Shown: positions 21,254 to 31,363, numbered from the stretch's first letter. The stretch: 64,000 nt of DNA from Acidiphilium sp. (GCA_028688905.1 JAQTXH010000001.1:606156-670155); one strand, 5' to 3'. The notes: generated by a model not told the origin, from the sequence alone. Translations and numbers: made by a program.

Positions 21254-23524
21254 ATGGTTGCGCGGCGCGCAGGGGTGGGTATGAACCATCCCCTCGCCGC
21301 GCCGGAAGGTGGTACCGGCAGCGGCGTTCCGCATGAGGCGCTGCTTCCGTTGCTGAGCCGGATCAGTAGTTACGATCCGAAGATCGATCCAGCGATGATC
21401 GATGACGCTTACGGTCTTGCCGCCGAAGCGCACGCAACGCAGACGCGTGAAAATGGTGATCCGTATATTACCCATCCGCTGGCGGTGGCCGATATTCTGG
21501 CGGGCTACCGGCTGGATGGGCGCAGTATTATTACGGCTCTGCTGCACGACGTGATTGAAGACACCAAAATTACGTTGCCGGCCCTGCAATCGCGTTTTGG
21601 CGCGGAGGTGGCGGGGCTGGTCGATGGTGTCACCAAGCTGACGCGGCTGGAATTGCAATCGGACCGGACCAAGCAGGCGGAGAACTTCCGCAAGCTGGTC
21701 CTGGCGATGAGCAAGGATATCCGGGTGTTGCTCGTGAAGCTGGCGGATCGGCTGCACAATATGCGCACGATCCACTTCATGCACGAACCCGAGCGTCGGG
21801 CGCGGATTGCCCGCGAAACCATGGAGATTTACGCGCCGCTGGCCGAGCGGATCGGGATGGACCGGGTCAAGACTGAGTTGCAGAACCGTTCTTTTGCGGT
21901 ACTGGACCCTGAAGCCTATGATTCGATCCAGGCGCGGATGAATTTTCTGCGCGGCCAGGGTGCCGACGTAATCGACGAAGTGCGCGCCGAGTTGCTGCGG
22001 ATTTTCGCGGCGGCGGGGGTCGAGGTGGTCGATATTTCCGGCCGGGAAAAGTCGATTTTCTCGATCTGGGAAAAAATGCAGCGCCGCAACGTGGCGTTCG
22101 AGCAATTGTCCGACATCATGGCGTTCCGGATTTTGGTGCCGACCCGCGAGCAATGTTACGTAGCACTGGGGGCGGTTCATGCGGCGTTTCCGGTGATTGC
22201 CGGGCGGTTCAAGGATTATATTTCGACGCCGAAAGCGAATTTATACCAATCGCTGCATACCGGCGTCACTCTGCGCCACCCGCGCAACCAGAAAATCGAA
22301 TTGCAGATCCGCACGCCGGAGATGCATGCGGTTGCGGAAAACGGAGTGGCCGCGCACTGGCTGTATAAGCAGAACGACGCGTCGCCTGCCGATGTCAAGC
22401 AATTCCGCTGGGTGCAGGACCTGCTTGAGATTCTGGAAAATTCGGCAGCCCCCGACGATTTTCTGGAAAATACCAAGCTCGAACTTTATCAGGATCAGGT
22501 CTTCTGTTTCACCCCCAAGGGCCAGTTGATCCAGTTGCCGCGCGGGGCGACGGCGGTTGATTTTGCCTATGCGGTGCATTCGCAGATCGGCGATACCTGT
22601 GTGGGAGCGCGGATCAACGGGCGATTGATGCCGCTGCGCTATGAGTTGCAGAACGGCGATCAGGTGGAAATCCTGACGGCACGGGGCGGCACACCGTCAC
22701 CCTCGTGGGAGCGGTTTGTTGTCACCGGCAAGGCACGGGCGCGGATCAGGCGGTTTCTGGCCGGCCAGGCGCGTGAGCAGAACCGCGATCAGGGCAAAGC
22801 CGCGCTCGCCAAGGCGTTCCGTCAGGACGGGGTGGACGGATCTGAAAAAGTGCTGGATGCGGCTTTGAAGTCGTTGAAGCAGGCGAGTCTTGATGACTTA
22901 TATGTCGCGGTTGGCACCGGTAATTTAGGTGCCAAGGATGTAGTGCAGGCGGCCTATCCCGAATTGCGGGAATCGCGCGCACCGCGCATGATTCCCGGCA
23001 TGCTGGCGCGCCCGGCACGTGTACCGGCGCGCTCGAACGTGCTGCCCCTGACCGGGCTGATTTCAGGAATGGAAGTGCATTACGCCGGCTGCTGCCATCC
23101 GCTGCCGGGCGATAAAATTGTCGGCATCATTGCTACCGGAAAAGGCGTAACGATCCATACTCGCGACTGCATGACACTGGAAACTTTTGCCAACACGCCA
23201 GAGCGGTTCATCGACGTGGACTGGGATTATACTCAACTGGCGCAAGGCAAGGATGCCGGTAAGGATGGTGCGGGACGCGACCGGCCATTCACCGGACGGA
23301 TCAGTGTTATTTCTTCTAATTCGCAGAATGCGCTCGCCAATCTCGCCAATGCGGTATCCAAGCAAGACGGGGCGATTGCCAATTTGAAAATCGTTCATCG
23401 CCAGCAGGATTTTTTTGAATGCCTGATGGATGTCGAGGTGCGGGATCTGCGGCATTTGTCTCAGGTGATCGCCGGGTTGCGGGCAGCGGGCGGGGTCGCA
23501 CAGGTCGATCGGGCGCGGACGTGA
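21254..23524 (+). CDS. bifunctional (p)ppGpp synthetase/hydrolase, RelA/SpoT homologue
   Basis: HD domain (YITHPLAVADIL, LLHDVIEDT), synthetase domain, TGS, ACT; start at MVARRAG or MNHPLA. Confidence 0.95.
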   Translation: MVARRAGVGMNHPLAAPEGGTGSGVPHEALLPLLSRISSYDPKIDPAMIDDAYGLAAEAHATQTRENGDPYITHPLAVADILAGYRLDGRSIITALLHDVIEDTKITLPALQSRFGAEVAGLVDGVTKLTRLELQSDRTKQAENFRKLVLAMSKDIRVLLVKLADRLHNMRTIHFMHEPERRARIARETMEIYAPLAERIGMDRVKTELQNRSFAVLDPEAYDSIQARMNFLRGQGADVIDEVRAELLRIFAAAGVEVVDISGREKSIFSIWEKMQRRNVAFEQLSDIMAFRILVPTREQCYVALGAVHAAFPVIAGRFKDYISTPKANLYQSLHTGVTLRHPRNQKIELQIRTPEMHAVAENGVAAHWLYKQNDASPADVKQFRWVQDLLEILENSAAPDDFLENTKLELYQDQVFCFTPKGQLIQLPRGATAVDFAYAVHSQIGDTCVGARINGRLMPLRYELQNGDQVEILTARGGTPSPSWERFVVTGKARARIRRFLAGQAREQNRDQGKAALAKAFRQDGVDGSEKVLDAALKSLKQASLDDLYVAVGTGNLGAKDVVQAAYPELRESRAPRMIPGMLARPARVPARSNVLPLTGLISGMEVHYAGCCHPLPGDKIVGIIATGKGVTIHTRDCMTLETFANTPERFIDVDWDYTQLAQGKDAGKDGAGRDRPFTGRISVISSNSQNALANLANAVSKQDGAIANLKIVHRQQDFFECLMDVEVRDLRHLSQVIAGLRAAGGVAQVDRART

Positions 23525-23662
23525 GGGAAGACTTCTTTTTTGAAAAAAAGAAACAAAAAACTTTTGCTCCCTGTGTCCCAGTTGGTGGAAACGCTCCAGT
23601 CCAAACTCCAGGAAATTTTTTGGTTCTTTTTTTTAAAAAAGAACAACTTGCTTTGCCTTCCC
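23525..23662. repeat. inverted-repeat/MITE-like intergenic element
   Basis: Arms CTTCTTTTTTGAAAAAAAGAAACAAAAAACTTTTGCTCCCTG and (reverse complement) GTTCTTTTTTAAAAAAAAGAACCAAAAAATTTCCTG; outer GGGAAG/CTTCCC. Confidence 0.7.
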
Positions 23663-23663
23663 G

Positions 23664-24068
23664 ATGATCATCGGCATCGGCTCCGACCTCTGCGATATCC
23701 GCCGCATCGAAGAAACCCTGGCCAAATTCGGCGAACGGTTCACCGAACGGATTTTTACCGAAATCGAACGGCGGCGCGCGGAACGACGGCCGAACCAGCG
23801 CGCCGCGAGTTACGCCAAGCGGTTCGCCGCCAAGGAGGCGTGTGCGAAGGCTTTGGGCACCGGGTTTCGCCACGGCGTTTTTTTTTCCGATCTCGGAGTG
23901 GTCAATCTGCCATCCGGCCAGCCAACCATGGCGCTCACCGGTAGGGCAGCGGCGCAGCTTGCGACCTTGATTTTACCGGGGAAGACGCCGTTTATCCACG
24001 TATCGCTGACCGATGAATATCCTTACGCCTATGCGCATGTGATGATCGAGGCACGGGAAGGTAACTGA
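23664..24068 (+). CDS. acpS: holo-[acyl-carrier-protein] synthase
   Basis: [35 protein letters not shown]...[15 protein letters not shown]. Confidence 0.96.
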   Translation: MIIGIGSDLCDIRRIEETLAKFGERFTERIFTEIERRRAERRPNQRAASYAKRFAAKEACAKALGTGFRHGVFFSDLGVVNLPSGQPTMALTGRAAAQLATLILPGKTPFIHVSLTDEYPYAYAHVMIEAREGN

Positions 24069-24072
24069 CTGC

Positions 24073-25161
24073 ATGATCGAGCCTGAAACGGTGCCGGCGG
24101 TTTGCCGGCATTTCGGCATTTGTGGCGGCTGCACCGAGCAGGATGTGCCGGCACCTGTCTATCGCGAGGCCAAGCGAATGCTGCTGGTCGCTGCGCTGAC
24201 GCATGCAGGGTTTGCCGATGCGCCGATCGCCGACATGATGCTGGTGCCGATGGGTACGCGAAGGCGGGTCGATTTTGCGGCGATGCGGGTGGCCGGTGCC
24301 GTCAGGCTGGGGTTTCATGCGGCGCGATCGCGCGACGTGGTGGATATTGCCGAATGCCCGCTGGCGTTGCCGGCGATCGCGGCACTGATTGGCCCATTAC
24401 GGGAGTTACTTGGTAAATTATCGGGATTTCGCAAATCGGGTAGCGTGCTGATCAATGCGCTCGATGCCGGACTCGATGTGTCGATCGTGCTGGATGGCGA
24501 GGCGAGCGACGGTGATCGTTCATGGCTGGTCGCTTTTGCGCGCAGCCATGGTCTGATGCGGATCAGCCTGGGGGACGAGCCGGTGCTGGTGTTGCGTGAG
24601 GTGTTGCTCAACCTTGGTGGTTTGAAGATTGCCCCACCGCCCGGCGCGTTTTTGCAGCCCACAATTGAGGGCGAGGCGGCGATCCGTGTGGCGGTGGTTG
24701 CGGGCTTGCCAGATAAAATGACCCGCAAATCGCGGATTGTCGAACTCTACGCGGGCATCGGCACCTTGACCGCAGCGCTCGCGGACCACGCGCGGGTGCA
24801 GGCGGTGGAGGGCAGCAAACCGGCCTGTGCCGCTCTTGATGCCGGTGCGCGGCTGGCTGGGATATCGGGCAAAATTACCGTCGAAAACCGCGATCTGGCG
24901 CGCCGGCCGGTCACCGTCAAAGAACTGTCCGGTGCGGCGGCGGTGGTGCTCGATCCACCGTTCGATGGTGCCGGGCCGCAGATGCGCGCGATCATCGACT
25001 CCAAAGTGCCGCGGGTGATTTATGTCAGTTGCAACCCTGAAATGCTGGAACGCGAGGCGAAGTGGCTGCGCCAAGTGGGGTATCGGGTGCTGGCGGCGAC
25101 GCCGATCGATCAGTTTCCGGGGTCGCGTCATTTGGAAAGTGTAGTGGTTTTTGCGCTTTGA
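24073..25161 (+). CDS. class I SAM-dependent RNA methyltransferase, TrmA/RumA (RlmD)-like
   Basis: CRHFGICGGCTEQ Cys cluster; ELYAGIGTLT; VVLDPPFDGAG; VIYVSCNPEMLERE. Confidence 0.92.
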   Translation: MIEPETVPAVCRHFGICGGCTEQDVPAPVYREAKRMLLVAALTHAGFADAPIADMMLVPMGTRRRVDFAAMRVAGAVRLGFHAARSRDVVDIAECPLALPAIAALIGPLRELLGKLSGFRKSGSVLINALDAGLDVSIVLDGEASDGDRSWLVAFARSHGLMRISLGDEPVLVLREVLLNLGGLKIAPPPGAFLQPTIEGEAAIRVAVVAGLPDKMTRKSRIVELYAGIGTLTAALADHARVQAVEGSKPACAALDAGARLAGISGKITVENRDLARRPVTVKELSGAAAVVLDPPFDGAGPQMRAIIDSKVPRVIYVSCNPEMLEREAKWLRQVGYRVLAATPIDQFPGSRHLESVVVFAL

Positions 25162-25227
25162 TGCGCATGAGCAATGCAGGGTTGCGTTACCTTGCACGGC
25201 CGGCGCGCCCTGTGCTAATCGGATGAG

Positions 25228-25326
25228 ATGAGCGAAACGGTTTCCCGTTCCGAGATTGTTGTGGGCCGCGCGGCCTTGCTGCTGTGTGCGACGCTCGCGC
25301 TTCGACTTATTCGCCCCTGGGCGTAA
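25228..25326 (+). promoter_or_regulatory. putative leu leader peptide ORF (MSETVSRSEIVVGRAALLLCATLALRLIRPWA*)
   Basis: 32 codons with 6 Leu in 11 residues, ending 80 bp before leuA; CCCCTG/CAGGGG pairing potential across the stop codon. Confidence 0.65.
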
Positions 25327-25406
25327 TTCCGGGCTGACGCTCGGCGCGCACAGGGGAAGTCGATCGGTCAATATCCCTCAGTCCAGCAGCGAAGCGAGAC
25401 GGCACC

Positions 25407-26981
25407 ATGAGCATCAATCACCCTAATTTCGGCGCGATCGCCAATGATCGCGTGATTATATTTGACACGACCTTGCGTGACGGCGAGCAGTCGCCGGGTT
25501 TTTCGATGAACCTCGACGAAAAACTGCGGATGGCGGAGGCGCTGGCGGAACTCGGGGTCGATGTGATCGAGGCTGGTTTTCCGATCGCGAGCCAGGGCGA
25601 TTTCGAGAGCGTGCAGCGGATTGCCCAAAGCATTCGCGGGCCGGTGATCGCCGGACTGGCACGTTCAGGGCGGGAGGATATTCTCCGCGCGGCGGAGGCG
25701 GTGAAGCCGGCCGAGCGTAAGCGGATTCACACGTTCATTTCGACGTCGCCATTGCACATGAAGTATAAATTGCGGATGGAGCCTGAGACGGTGCTCGAAG
25801 CGGTCGGGCGTTCGGTGGCGCTGGCGCGCGATTTTACCGATGACGTAGAATGGTCGGCCGAGGATGGCAGCCGGACCGAGTTCGACTTCCTGTGCCGCTG
25901 CGTCGAGGCCGCGATCAAGGCAGGGGCGAGCACGATCAATATTCCCGATACCGTGGGTTATGCGGTGCCGGAGGATATTGCCCGTATTTTCACCATGCTG
26001 CGCGAGCGGGTGCCGGGAGCCGACGGGGTGATTTTTTCGACGCATAATCATAACGATCTCGGGCTGGCGGTCGCTAACACGCTGGCGGCGGTTGGCGTCG
26101 GGGTGCGCCAGATTGAATGCACCATCAACGGGATTGGCGAACGCGCCGGTAACACGGCACTCGAGGAAGTGGTGATGGCGATCCGCACCCGCCATGATGC
26201 GGTGCCATTCAACAATGGCATCGACAGTACCAAAATCTTGCAAACATCGAAACTCCTCGCGACCATCACGGGGTTCGACGTGCAACCCAACAAGGCGATC
26301 GTCGGGCGCAACGCTTTTGCCCATGAGAGCGGCATCCATCAGGACGGCGTGCTGAAGAACGCGGCGACCTATGAAATCATGACCCCGGAATCGGTGGGTT
26401 GGCAAAAGACCAGCCTGGTGCTGGGCAAACACTCGGGCCGGGCGGCGTTTCGCGACAAGTTGCGCACGCTCGGTTATGGCGAGGTTGGCGACAATGCGTT
26501 GAACGATGCGTTCAGGCGGTTTAAAGACATCGCGGATCGCAAGAAACTGGTCTATGATGAGGATATCACCGCTTTGTTTGACGAGACGGTGGTGCGCGAT
26601 CAGAGTCGGATCAAGTTTGTATCTCTTGAGGTCTGGTCAGGCTCGAAGGCAAAGCCTCGCGCCGTGCTGGAGCTTGAGGTCGATGGTGTGCGCCACGAGC
26701 ACGAGGCGTTTGGTGACGGGCCGGTGGATGCGACGTTCAATGCGATCCGTGCCATTTCACCGCATGACGCGGAGTTGCGGCTGTTTACTGTGGGGGCGGT
26801 GACCGAAGGGACCGATGCGCAGGCTCGTTGTGGCGTTCGCCTGGAAGAGGGCGGCAAACTGGTCGATGGTCAGGGTGCCGATACCGATACCATTGTGGCG
26901 GCGGCGCGCGCCTACATTCACGCGCTGAACAAATTGATGGTCAAGCGTGTGCGAGCCGAGCCTGCGGCTCTATCGGCCTGA
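25407..26981 (+). CDS. leuA: 2-isopropylmalate synthase
   Basis: IIFDTTLRDGEQSPGFSM; FSTHNHNDLGLAVANTLAA; AFAHESGIHQDGVLKN. Confidence 0.97.
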   Translation: MSINHPNFGAIANDRVIIFDTTLRDGEQSPGFSMNLDEKLRMAEALAELGVDVIEAGFPIASQGDFESVQRIAQSIRGPVIAGLARSGREDILRAAEAVKPAERKRIHTFISTSPLHMKYKLRMEPETVLEAVGRSVALARDFTDDVEWSAEDGSRTEFDFLCRCVEAAIKAGASTINIPDTVGYAVPEDIARIFTMLRERVPGADGVIFSTHNHNDLGLAVANTLAAVGVGVRQIECTINGIGERAGNTALEEVVMAIRTRHDAVPFNNGIDSTKILQTSKLLATITGFDVQPNKAIVGRNAFAHESGIHQDGVLKNAATYEIMTPESVGWQKTSLVLGKHSGRAAFRDKLRTLGYGEVGDNALNDAFRRFKDIADRKKLVYDEDITALFDETVVRDQSRIKFVSLEVWSGSKAKPRAVLELEVDGVRHEHEAFGDGPVDATFNAIRAISPHDAELRLFTVGAVTEGTDAQARCGVRLEEGGKLVDGQGADTDTIVAAARAYIHALNKLMVKRVRAEPAALSA

Positions 26982-27035
26982 TAGATAGGGTACAGTGGTC
27001 AATCGACGCGCGGCTCCGTAAAGCCGTTGAAGACA

Positions 27036-28550
27036 TCAGTCACGATGATCCGGGCAGTGGTTGGCAAAGACGATAATTTCGGTCGGTGACTTGTCCTGTC
27101 GCCAGCAGTTGGAGGTTTTGAACAAGGCATCAAGCTGGGGGATCAACGCGCGGCTTTTGTCATCGACGGTGATATTGGCAATGATTGCCCGGTGAAAGGG
27201 CGCTGTTTCGCTCAGTAGCGCGGGGCGGACGGTGCGGACGATCCGCACGGTCATCGTGTTGGGTGAAGCGGCGATGAACGGCCCGGGGATACCGACACCG
27301 TCATTGCCGAACGGCACCAGGACCAGCGTGCGCGGGCCAGCCGCTTCGGTGGCGAGCCGGACCGTGCGGGCGGCGGGTTGCATGGTCTGAGGGGCTATCG
27401 CGAGACCGATGATCGCAGCGGCCTGAATCGCGATCAAGGTGCCGGTGAGCCACGGCTTGCGGCGCAATCCGGCGGCGAGACCCAAGCCAATATAGGGCAG
27501 GCCGAGCCAGACGTAGCGAACCTCGATCGGCGTGTTGTTGAAAATGGCTCCCAGGGCCAGCAGACCCAGCGGCGGTGCCAGGATCATACTGATCACCAGA
27601 CGGCGATGGCGTGGTGTTAGTGAGGGTAGCCCGGTACGGATGACAACGATTGTGAGTACGACCGCAAAAATGCCGAGTAGGGTTTCGATCGCCACCGACC
27701 AGGGCGGCGCGGCGTAACGCGGCAGCGCGCCCAGAATGGCACCGGCCTGATCGCGGATCAGGTCGAGCAAGGCCCGCCCCAGGCGGAACCGGTGAAACTG
27801 CCCGCTGCGGGTTCCTGCCTGGGCCAGAAAGAACCACGCGCCAGCTGGGATGAACAGTGCGGCACCCAAGGCCGGCATCAGCCAGAGTGCCGGGCGGTGC
27901 CAGTTGTTGAGGGCGATCCAACCAAGAGCGGCAATGGTCGTGAAACTGGCAAGGTAATTTGAAAAGCACGCCGCTCCCAGCAGTAATCCGGCCAACAGGC
28001 CCCAGGCCGGTTTGTGGCACTCATCGGCTTCGAGCAACAGCATGACGCCGGTGAGAGAAAACGCATCGGCCAGAGCGAAATTGCGTGCGACAATGCCAGT
28101 GTATGCAAAACCATAGCATAAAATCGTGATCATGATGGCCAGAGGGGCGGAAACGCCAAAGCGTTGGGCCATGCGCGTCAAGCTGGCCAGGGCCAGACTT
28201 GTCAGCAGGATCGACAACAGTCGAAGCCGAACCAAATCCATGCCGAACGCATCGCGCCAGAGTGAAAGCAGCCAGAAATACAGGGGTGGATGAACATCGC
28301 CGTGGCGAAGGTTTTGCGCGATCTGGATGAAGGACGCCTGTCCGTGATAGAATCCACGGAGGGCGGCGACCATGACGGGAATGGTTGGCCAGTGCGGTCT
28401 GGGGTCGCCCGCAATCAGGAAAGTACTGTAATATTCATCATATTCGCCACTCCGGAGCCACGCGACGATAACCAGGATCAGGGTGGCAACGGTCAGTGCG
28501 GCGGCGGTGCGGCATTTTTGTTTAGAGCATGGTCGTTTCAGGACGAACAT
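27036..28550 (-). CDS. multi-TM glycosyltransferase-like membrane protein (GT39/ArnT-type)
   Basis: Many TM segments; SGEYDEYYSTFLIAGD...HPPLYFWLLSLWRDAFG motif typical of this superfamily. Confidence 0.75.
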   Translation of the reverse strand: MFVLKRPCSKQKCRTAAALTVATLILVIVAWLRSGEYDEYYSTFLIAGDPRPHWPTIPVMVAALRGFYHGQASFIQIAQNLRHGDVHPPLYFWLLSLWRDAFGMDLVRLRLLSILLTSLALASLTRMAQRFGVSAPLAIMITILCYGFAYTGIVARNFALADAFSLTGVMLLLEADECHKPAWGLLAGLLLGAACFSNYLASFTTIAALGWIALNNWHRPALWLMPALGAALFIPAGAWFFLAQAGTRSGQFHRFRLGRALLDLIRDQAGAILGALPRYAAPPWSVAIETLLGIFAVVLTIVVIRTGLPSLTPRHRRLVISMILAPPLGLLALGAIFNNTPIEVRYVWLGLPYIGLGLAAGLRRKPWLTGTLIAIQAAAIIGLAIAPQTMQPAARTVRLATEAAGPRTLVLVPFGNDGVGIPGPFIAASPNTMTVRIVRTVRPALLSETAPFHRAIIANITVDDKSRALIPQLDALFKTSNCWRQDKSPTEIIVFANHCPDHRD

Positions 28551-28630
28551 ACTCTATTTTTCTTTTTGCAAGCAATTTTATCGCCTACTCTTGCCGCGAG
28601 GGCGTCAACCTCAATCGATATTGCACTAAC
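28523..28630. repeat. interspersed intergenic repeat copy B
   Basis: TAGAGCATGGTCGTTtcagGACGAACATACTCTA inverted repeat (28523-28556) plus 67-bp core (28564-28630) matching 37712-37778. Confidence 0.7.
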
Positions 28631-28664
28631 AGTCGACTGTGCATCCGCGATCACGCCGGATTGA

Positions 28665-29924
28665 TCACAAGCGATCGCGCAAGCGGTACCAGCTTGTTGC
28701 CAGGACCAGGCTGGGCATGCGGAGCATCGGGCCGCCGGGGAAGCGGGCGTGCGGGATGTGAGCGAAAATGTCGAAGCGCTCGGCCTGACCGGCCACCGCT
28801 TCGGCGAGCAGTTTTCCCGCAAGCCCTGTCAGGGCGACGCCATGCCCGGAGAATCCCTGGGCAAACAGGATGTTGCGCCCGAGACGGCCGAAATGCGGCA
28901 GGCGATTTCGGGTGATAGCGACATTGCCACCCCACACATAATCGACGTGCGCATCGGCAAGTTGGGGAAAGGCGCGGCGCGCGCGGGCCAGCATGGAGAT
29001 AGCGAGGTTGGGCGGCGGCAGCGTCGAGTACGAGACACGGCCACCGAATAACATACGGTTATCGGCGCTACGGCGGAAGTAATCGAGTACGAAATTAAGG
29101 TCGGCGACGGCTTCGTTGTGCGGGATCAGATCCGGCACGTCGGCGCGCGGTTCGGTGGCGATGATATAGGTGCCGACCGGCATGACGTATCCCGCGATCG
29201 GGCGCGACAAGGCCCCGAGATAGGCATTACCGCAGAGCAACAGGGACTCGGCGGTGATGCCACCCTGCGGCGTGGCGAGGTGAACGCCTTTCCCCTCAGT
29301 AATCGTGGTGACGCGGGTGCCGGTAAAAATTCTGGCCCCCGCGGCGATCGCCGCATGGCCGAGGCCAAGCGTATAGTTGAGCGGATGGATATGGCCGGCC
29401 ATCGGGTCGTACAGTGCGGCTTTATAGCGCGGGCTTCGCAGATGGGACTGTAGATCGGCCCCGCGCAGCAGCGAAAATCCTGGGGTGCCAAGTTCGTTCA
29501 GTTCCTGTTCCCAAGCCTGAAGTTCGCGAACCTGCCGGTCTTTGATCGCAACGTGCAGATAGCCCCGTTGCGGATCGCAGGGGATGGCAAAACGAGCGAT
29601 CTGGCCGTGGAGCAGATCAACCGCTTCGACCGATAAATCCCACAGTGACTTTGCCGCCTGTTGGCCGATGAGGCGGCGGATTTTGGTCTGATCGGCGGCA
29701 AACCCGGGCAGCGCCTGGCCGCCGTTGCGACCCGACGCGCCAAACCCAATGTGCTGGGCTTCCAGAACGACAACACGGTAGCCGCGCTCGGCGAGGTGGA
29801 GGGCTGCGGAACAACCGGTCATGCCGGCACCGATGATGGCGACATCGCAACTTATGTCACCGCCCAAGGGCGCTGTCGTTGTTGGAAACTTTACAGTCGC
29901 CTCGTAATAGTTGGAAAGAGCCAT
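28665..29924 (-). CDS. puuB: FAD-dependent oxidoreductase, gamma-glutamylputrescine oxidase-like
   Basis: CDVAIIGAGMTGCSAALHLAERGYRVVVLEA...GFGASGRNGGQALPG; next to puuA-like and pot genes. Confidence 0.85.
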   Translation of the reverse strand: MALSNYYEATVKFPTTTAPLGGDISCDVAIIGAGMTGCSAALHLAERGYRVVVLEAQHIGFGASGRNGGQALPGFAADQTKIRRLIGQQAAKSLWDLSVEAVDLLHGQIARFAIPCDPQRGYLHVAIKDRQVRELQAWEQELNELGTPGFSLLRGADLQSHLRSPRYKAALYDPMAGHIHPLNYTLGLGHAAIAAGARIFTGTRVTTITEGKGVHLATPQGGITAESLLLCGNAYLGALSRPIAGYVMPVGTYIIATEPRADVPDLIPHNEAVADLNFVLDYFRRSADNRMLFGGRVSYSTLPPPNLAISMLARARRAFPQLADAHVDYVWGGNVAITRNRLPHFGRLGRNILFAQGFSGHGVALTGLAGKLLAEAVAGQAERFDIFAHIPHARFPGGPMLRMPSLVLATSWYRLRDRL

Positions 29925-29939
29925 TTCCTAGTCGGATGC

Positions 29940-31280
29940 TCAAACGTTCAACAATAAATGTTCCCGCTCCCACGAACTGATGACGCGCAAATAGGTCTCG
30001 TATTCCAGTCGCTTGACCGCGACTAAGACTTCGATCAGTTTTTCGCCGAGAATGTCGTTGAGCGGGCGGGATTGCTCCATCATTTCCAGCGCATGGGAAA
30101 GTTCACGCGGCAGGCTGTAGGGTTGCGAATAGGCGGAACCCTTGAATGGCGGGGTCGCTTGCAGATTTTCGACCATGCCGAGGTAGCCGCAGGCGAGCGA
30201 TGCGGCAAAGGCAAGGTAGGGATTGGCATCGGCACCTGGCACGCGGTTTTCGACCCGCATTGCCGAAGGTTCGCCGAACGGAACCCGCAGGCCGCAGGTG
30301 CGGTTGTCGTGGCCCCATTGCAGGTTGATCGGCGCATTGGAAAATCGCGTGAGCCGGCGATAGGAATTCACGTTCGGCGCAAAGATCGGCATGATCGCCG
30401 GGATGTATTTCTGCAAGCCGCCGATGAAAGACAGGAACAGCGGGCTGGGCTTGCCCTCACGGTCGGCGAACAGGTTTTCGCCGGTTTCGGAATCGACCAC
30501 GCTTTGGTGGATGTGCATGGCGCTGCCGGGTTCCTGGCCCATCGGCTTGGCCATGAAGGTCGCATAGATGTCGTGCCGCAAGGCAACTTCCCGGACGGTG
30601 CGCTTGAACAGAAATACCTGATCGGCCCGGCTGAGCGGGTCGCCGTGCAGGAAATTGATCTCGACCTGGGCGGCACCTTCCTCGTGGATCAACGTATCGA
30701 GATCCAGTTCCTGAAGCTCGCAGAAATCGTACATTTCCTCGAACAACGGGTCGAATTCGTTGACGGCGTCGATCGAATAGGATTGCCGTCCGGTTTCCTG
30801 GCGACCGGATCGGCCGATCGGCGGGACTAACGGATAATCGGGGTCGGTGTTGCGGCCGACCAGGTAGAATTCCAGTTCGGGGGCCAGCACCGGCTTCCAG
30901 CCGCGTTGTTCGTAGAGGGCGAGCACCTGGCGCAGAACTTGGCGCGGGGCGATCGGGACCGGCCGGCTGTTGGCGTACTGGCAATCGTGGATGATCTGCG
31001 CGGTCGGCTCGTGTGCCCAGGGTACCAGACGCACGGTGCTGGGGTCGGAAATCAATTTGATGTCGATAATGGCGGGGTCGGTCAAGACATCATCCGGATC
31101 ATCCGGATATTCCCCGGTGACCGATTGAATGAATATGGCTTCGGGCAGACGCGGTGCGCCACCCTGGAGGAATTTCTGGGCGGGCATGATCTTGCCGCGT
31201 GGCATACCGGTAATATCCGGTACGAGGCATTCAACCTCGGTGATGTGATGTTCGTTGAACCATTCGGTCAGGTCGATCAT
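29940..31280 (-). CDS. puuA: glutamine synthetase-family gamma-glutamylpolyamine synthetase
   Basis: GS fold: PVLAPELEFYLV...GAAQVEINFLHGDPL...SAMHIHQSV...NSYRRLTRFSNAPINLQWGHDNRTCGLRVP. Confidence 0.88.
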   Translation of the reverse strand: MIDLTEWFNEHHITEVECLVPDITGMPRGKIMPAQKFLQGGAPRLPEAIFIQSVTGEYPDDPDDVLTDPAIIDIKLISDPSTVRLVPWAHEPTAQIIHDCQYANSRPVPIAPRQVLRQVLALYEQRGWKPVLAPELEFYLVGRNTDPDYPLVPPIGRSGRQETGRQSYSIDAVNEFDPLFEEMYDFCELQELDLDTLIHEEGAAQVEINFLHGDPLSRADQVFLFKRTVREVALRHDIYATFMAKPMGQEPGSAMHIHQSVVDSETGENLFADREGKPSPLFLSFIGGLQKYIPAIMPIFAPNVNSYRRLTRFSNAPINLQWGHDNRTCGLRVPFGEPSAMRVENRVPGADANPYLAFAASLACGYLGMVENLQATPPFKGSAYSQPYSLPRELSHALEMMEQSRPLNDILGEKLIEVLVAVKRLEYETYLRVISSWEREHLLLNV

Positions 31281-31363
31281 GTTAGCCCCGGAAGTGATCG
31301 GCGCGCCCGGAATGAGCGCGCCGCCGTGTATGTTTTGTCAGTGCTGGCGCAATTTAGGTGTTG

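Noticed and set aside
23419-23944. Several short ORFs across the RSH-acpS junction (23419-23667, 23461-23646, 23540-23944)
   Set aside because: They read through the AT-rich inverted-repeat element and out-of-frame acpS; not coding.
25162-25227. Possible tRNA or small RNA between the methyltransferase gene and the leu leader (TGCAGGG...ACCTTGCA hairpin)
   Set aside because: Too short, no cloverleaf; hairpin is weak and unsupported.
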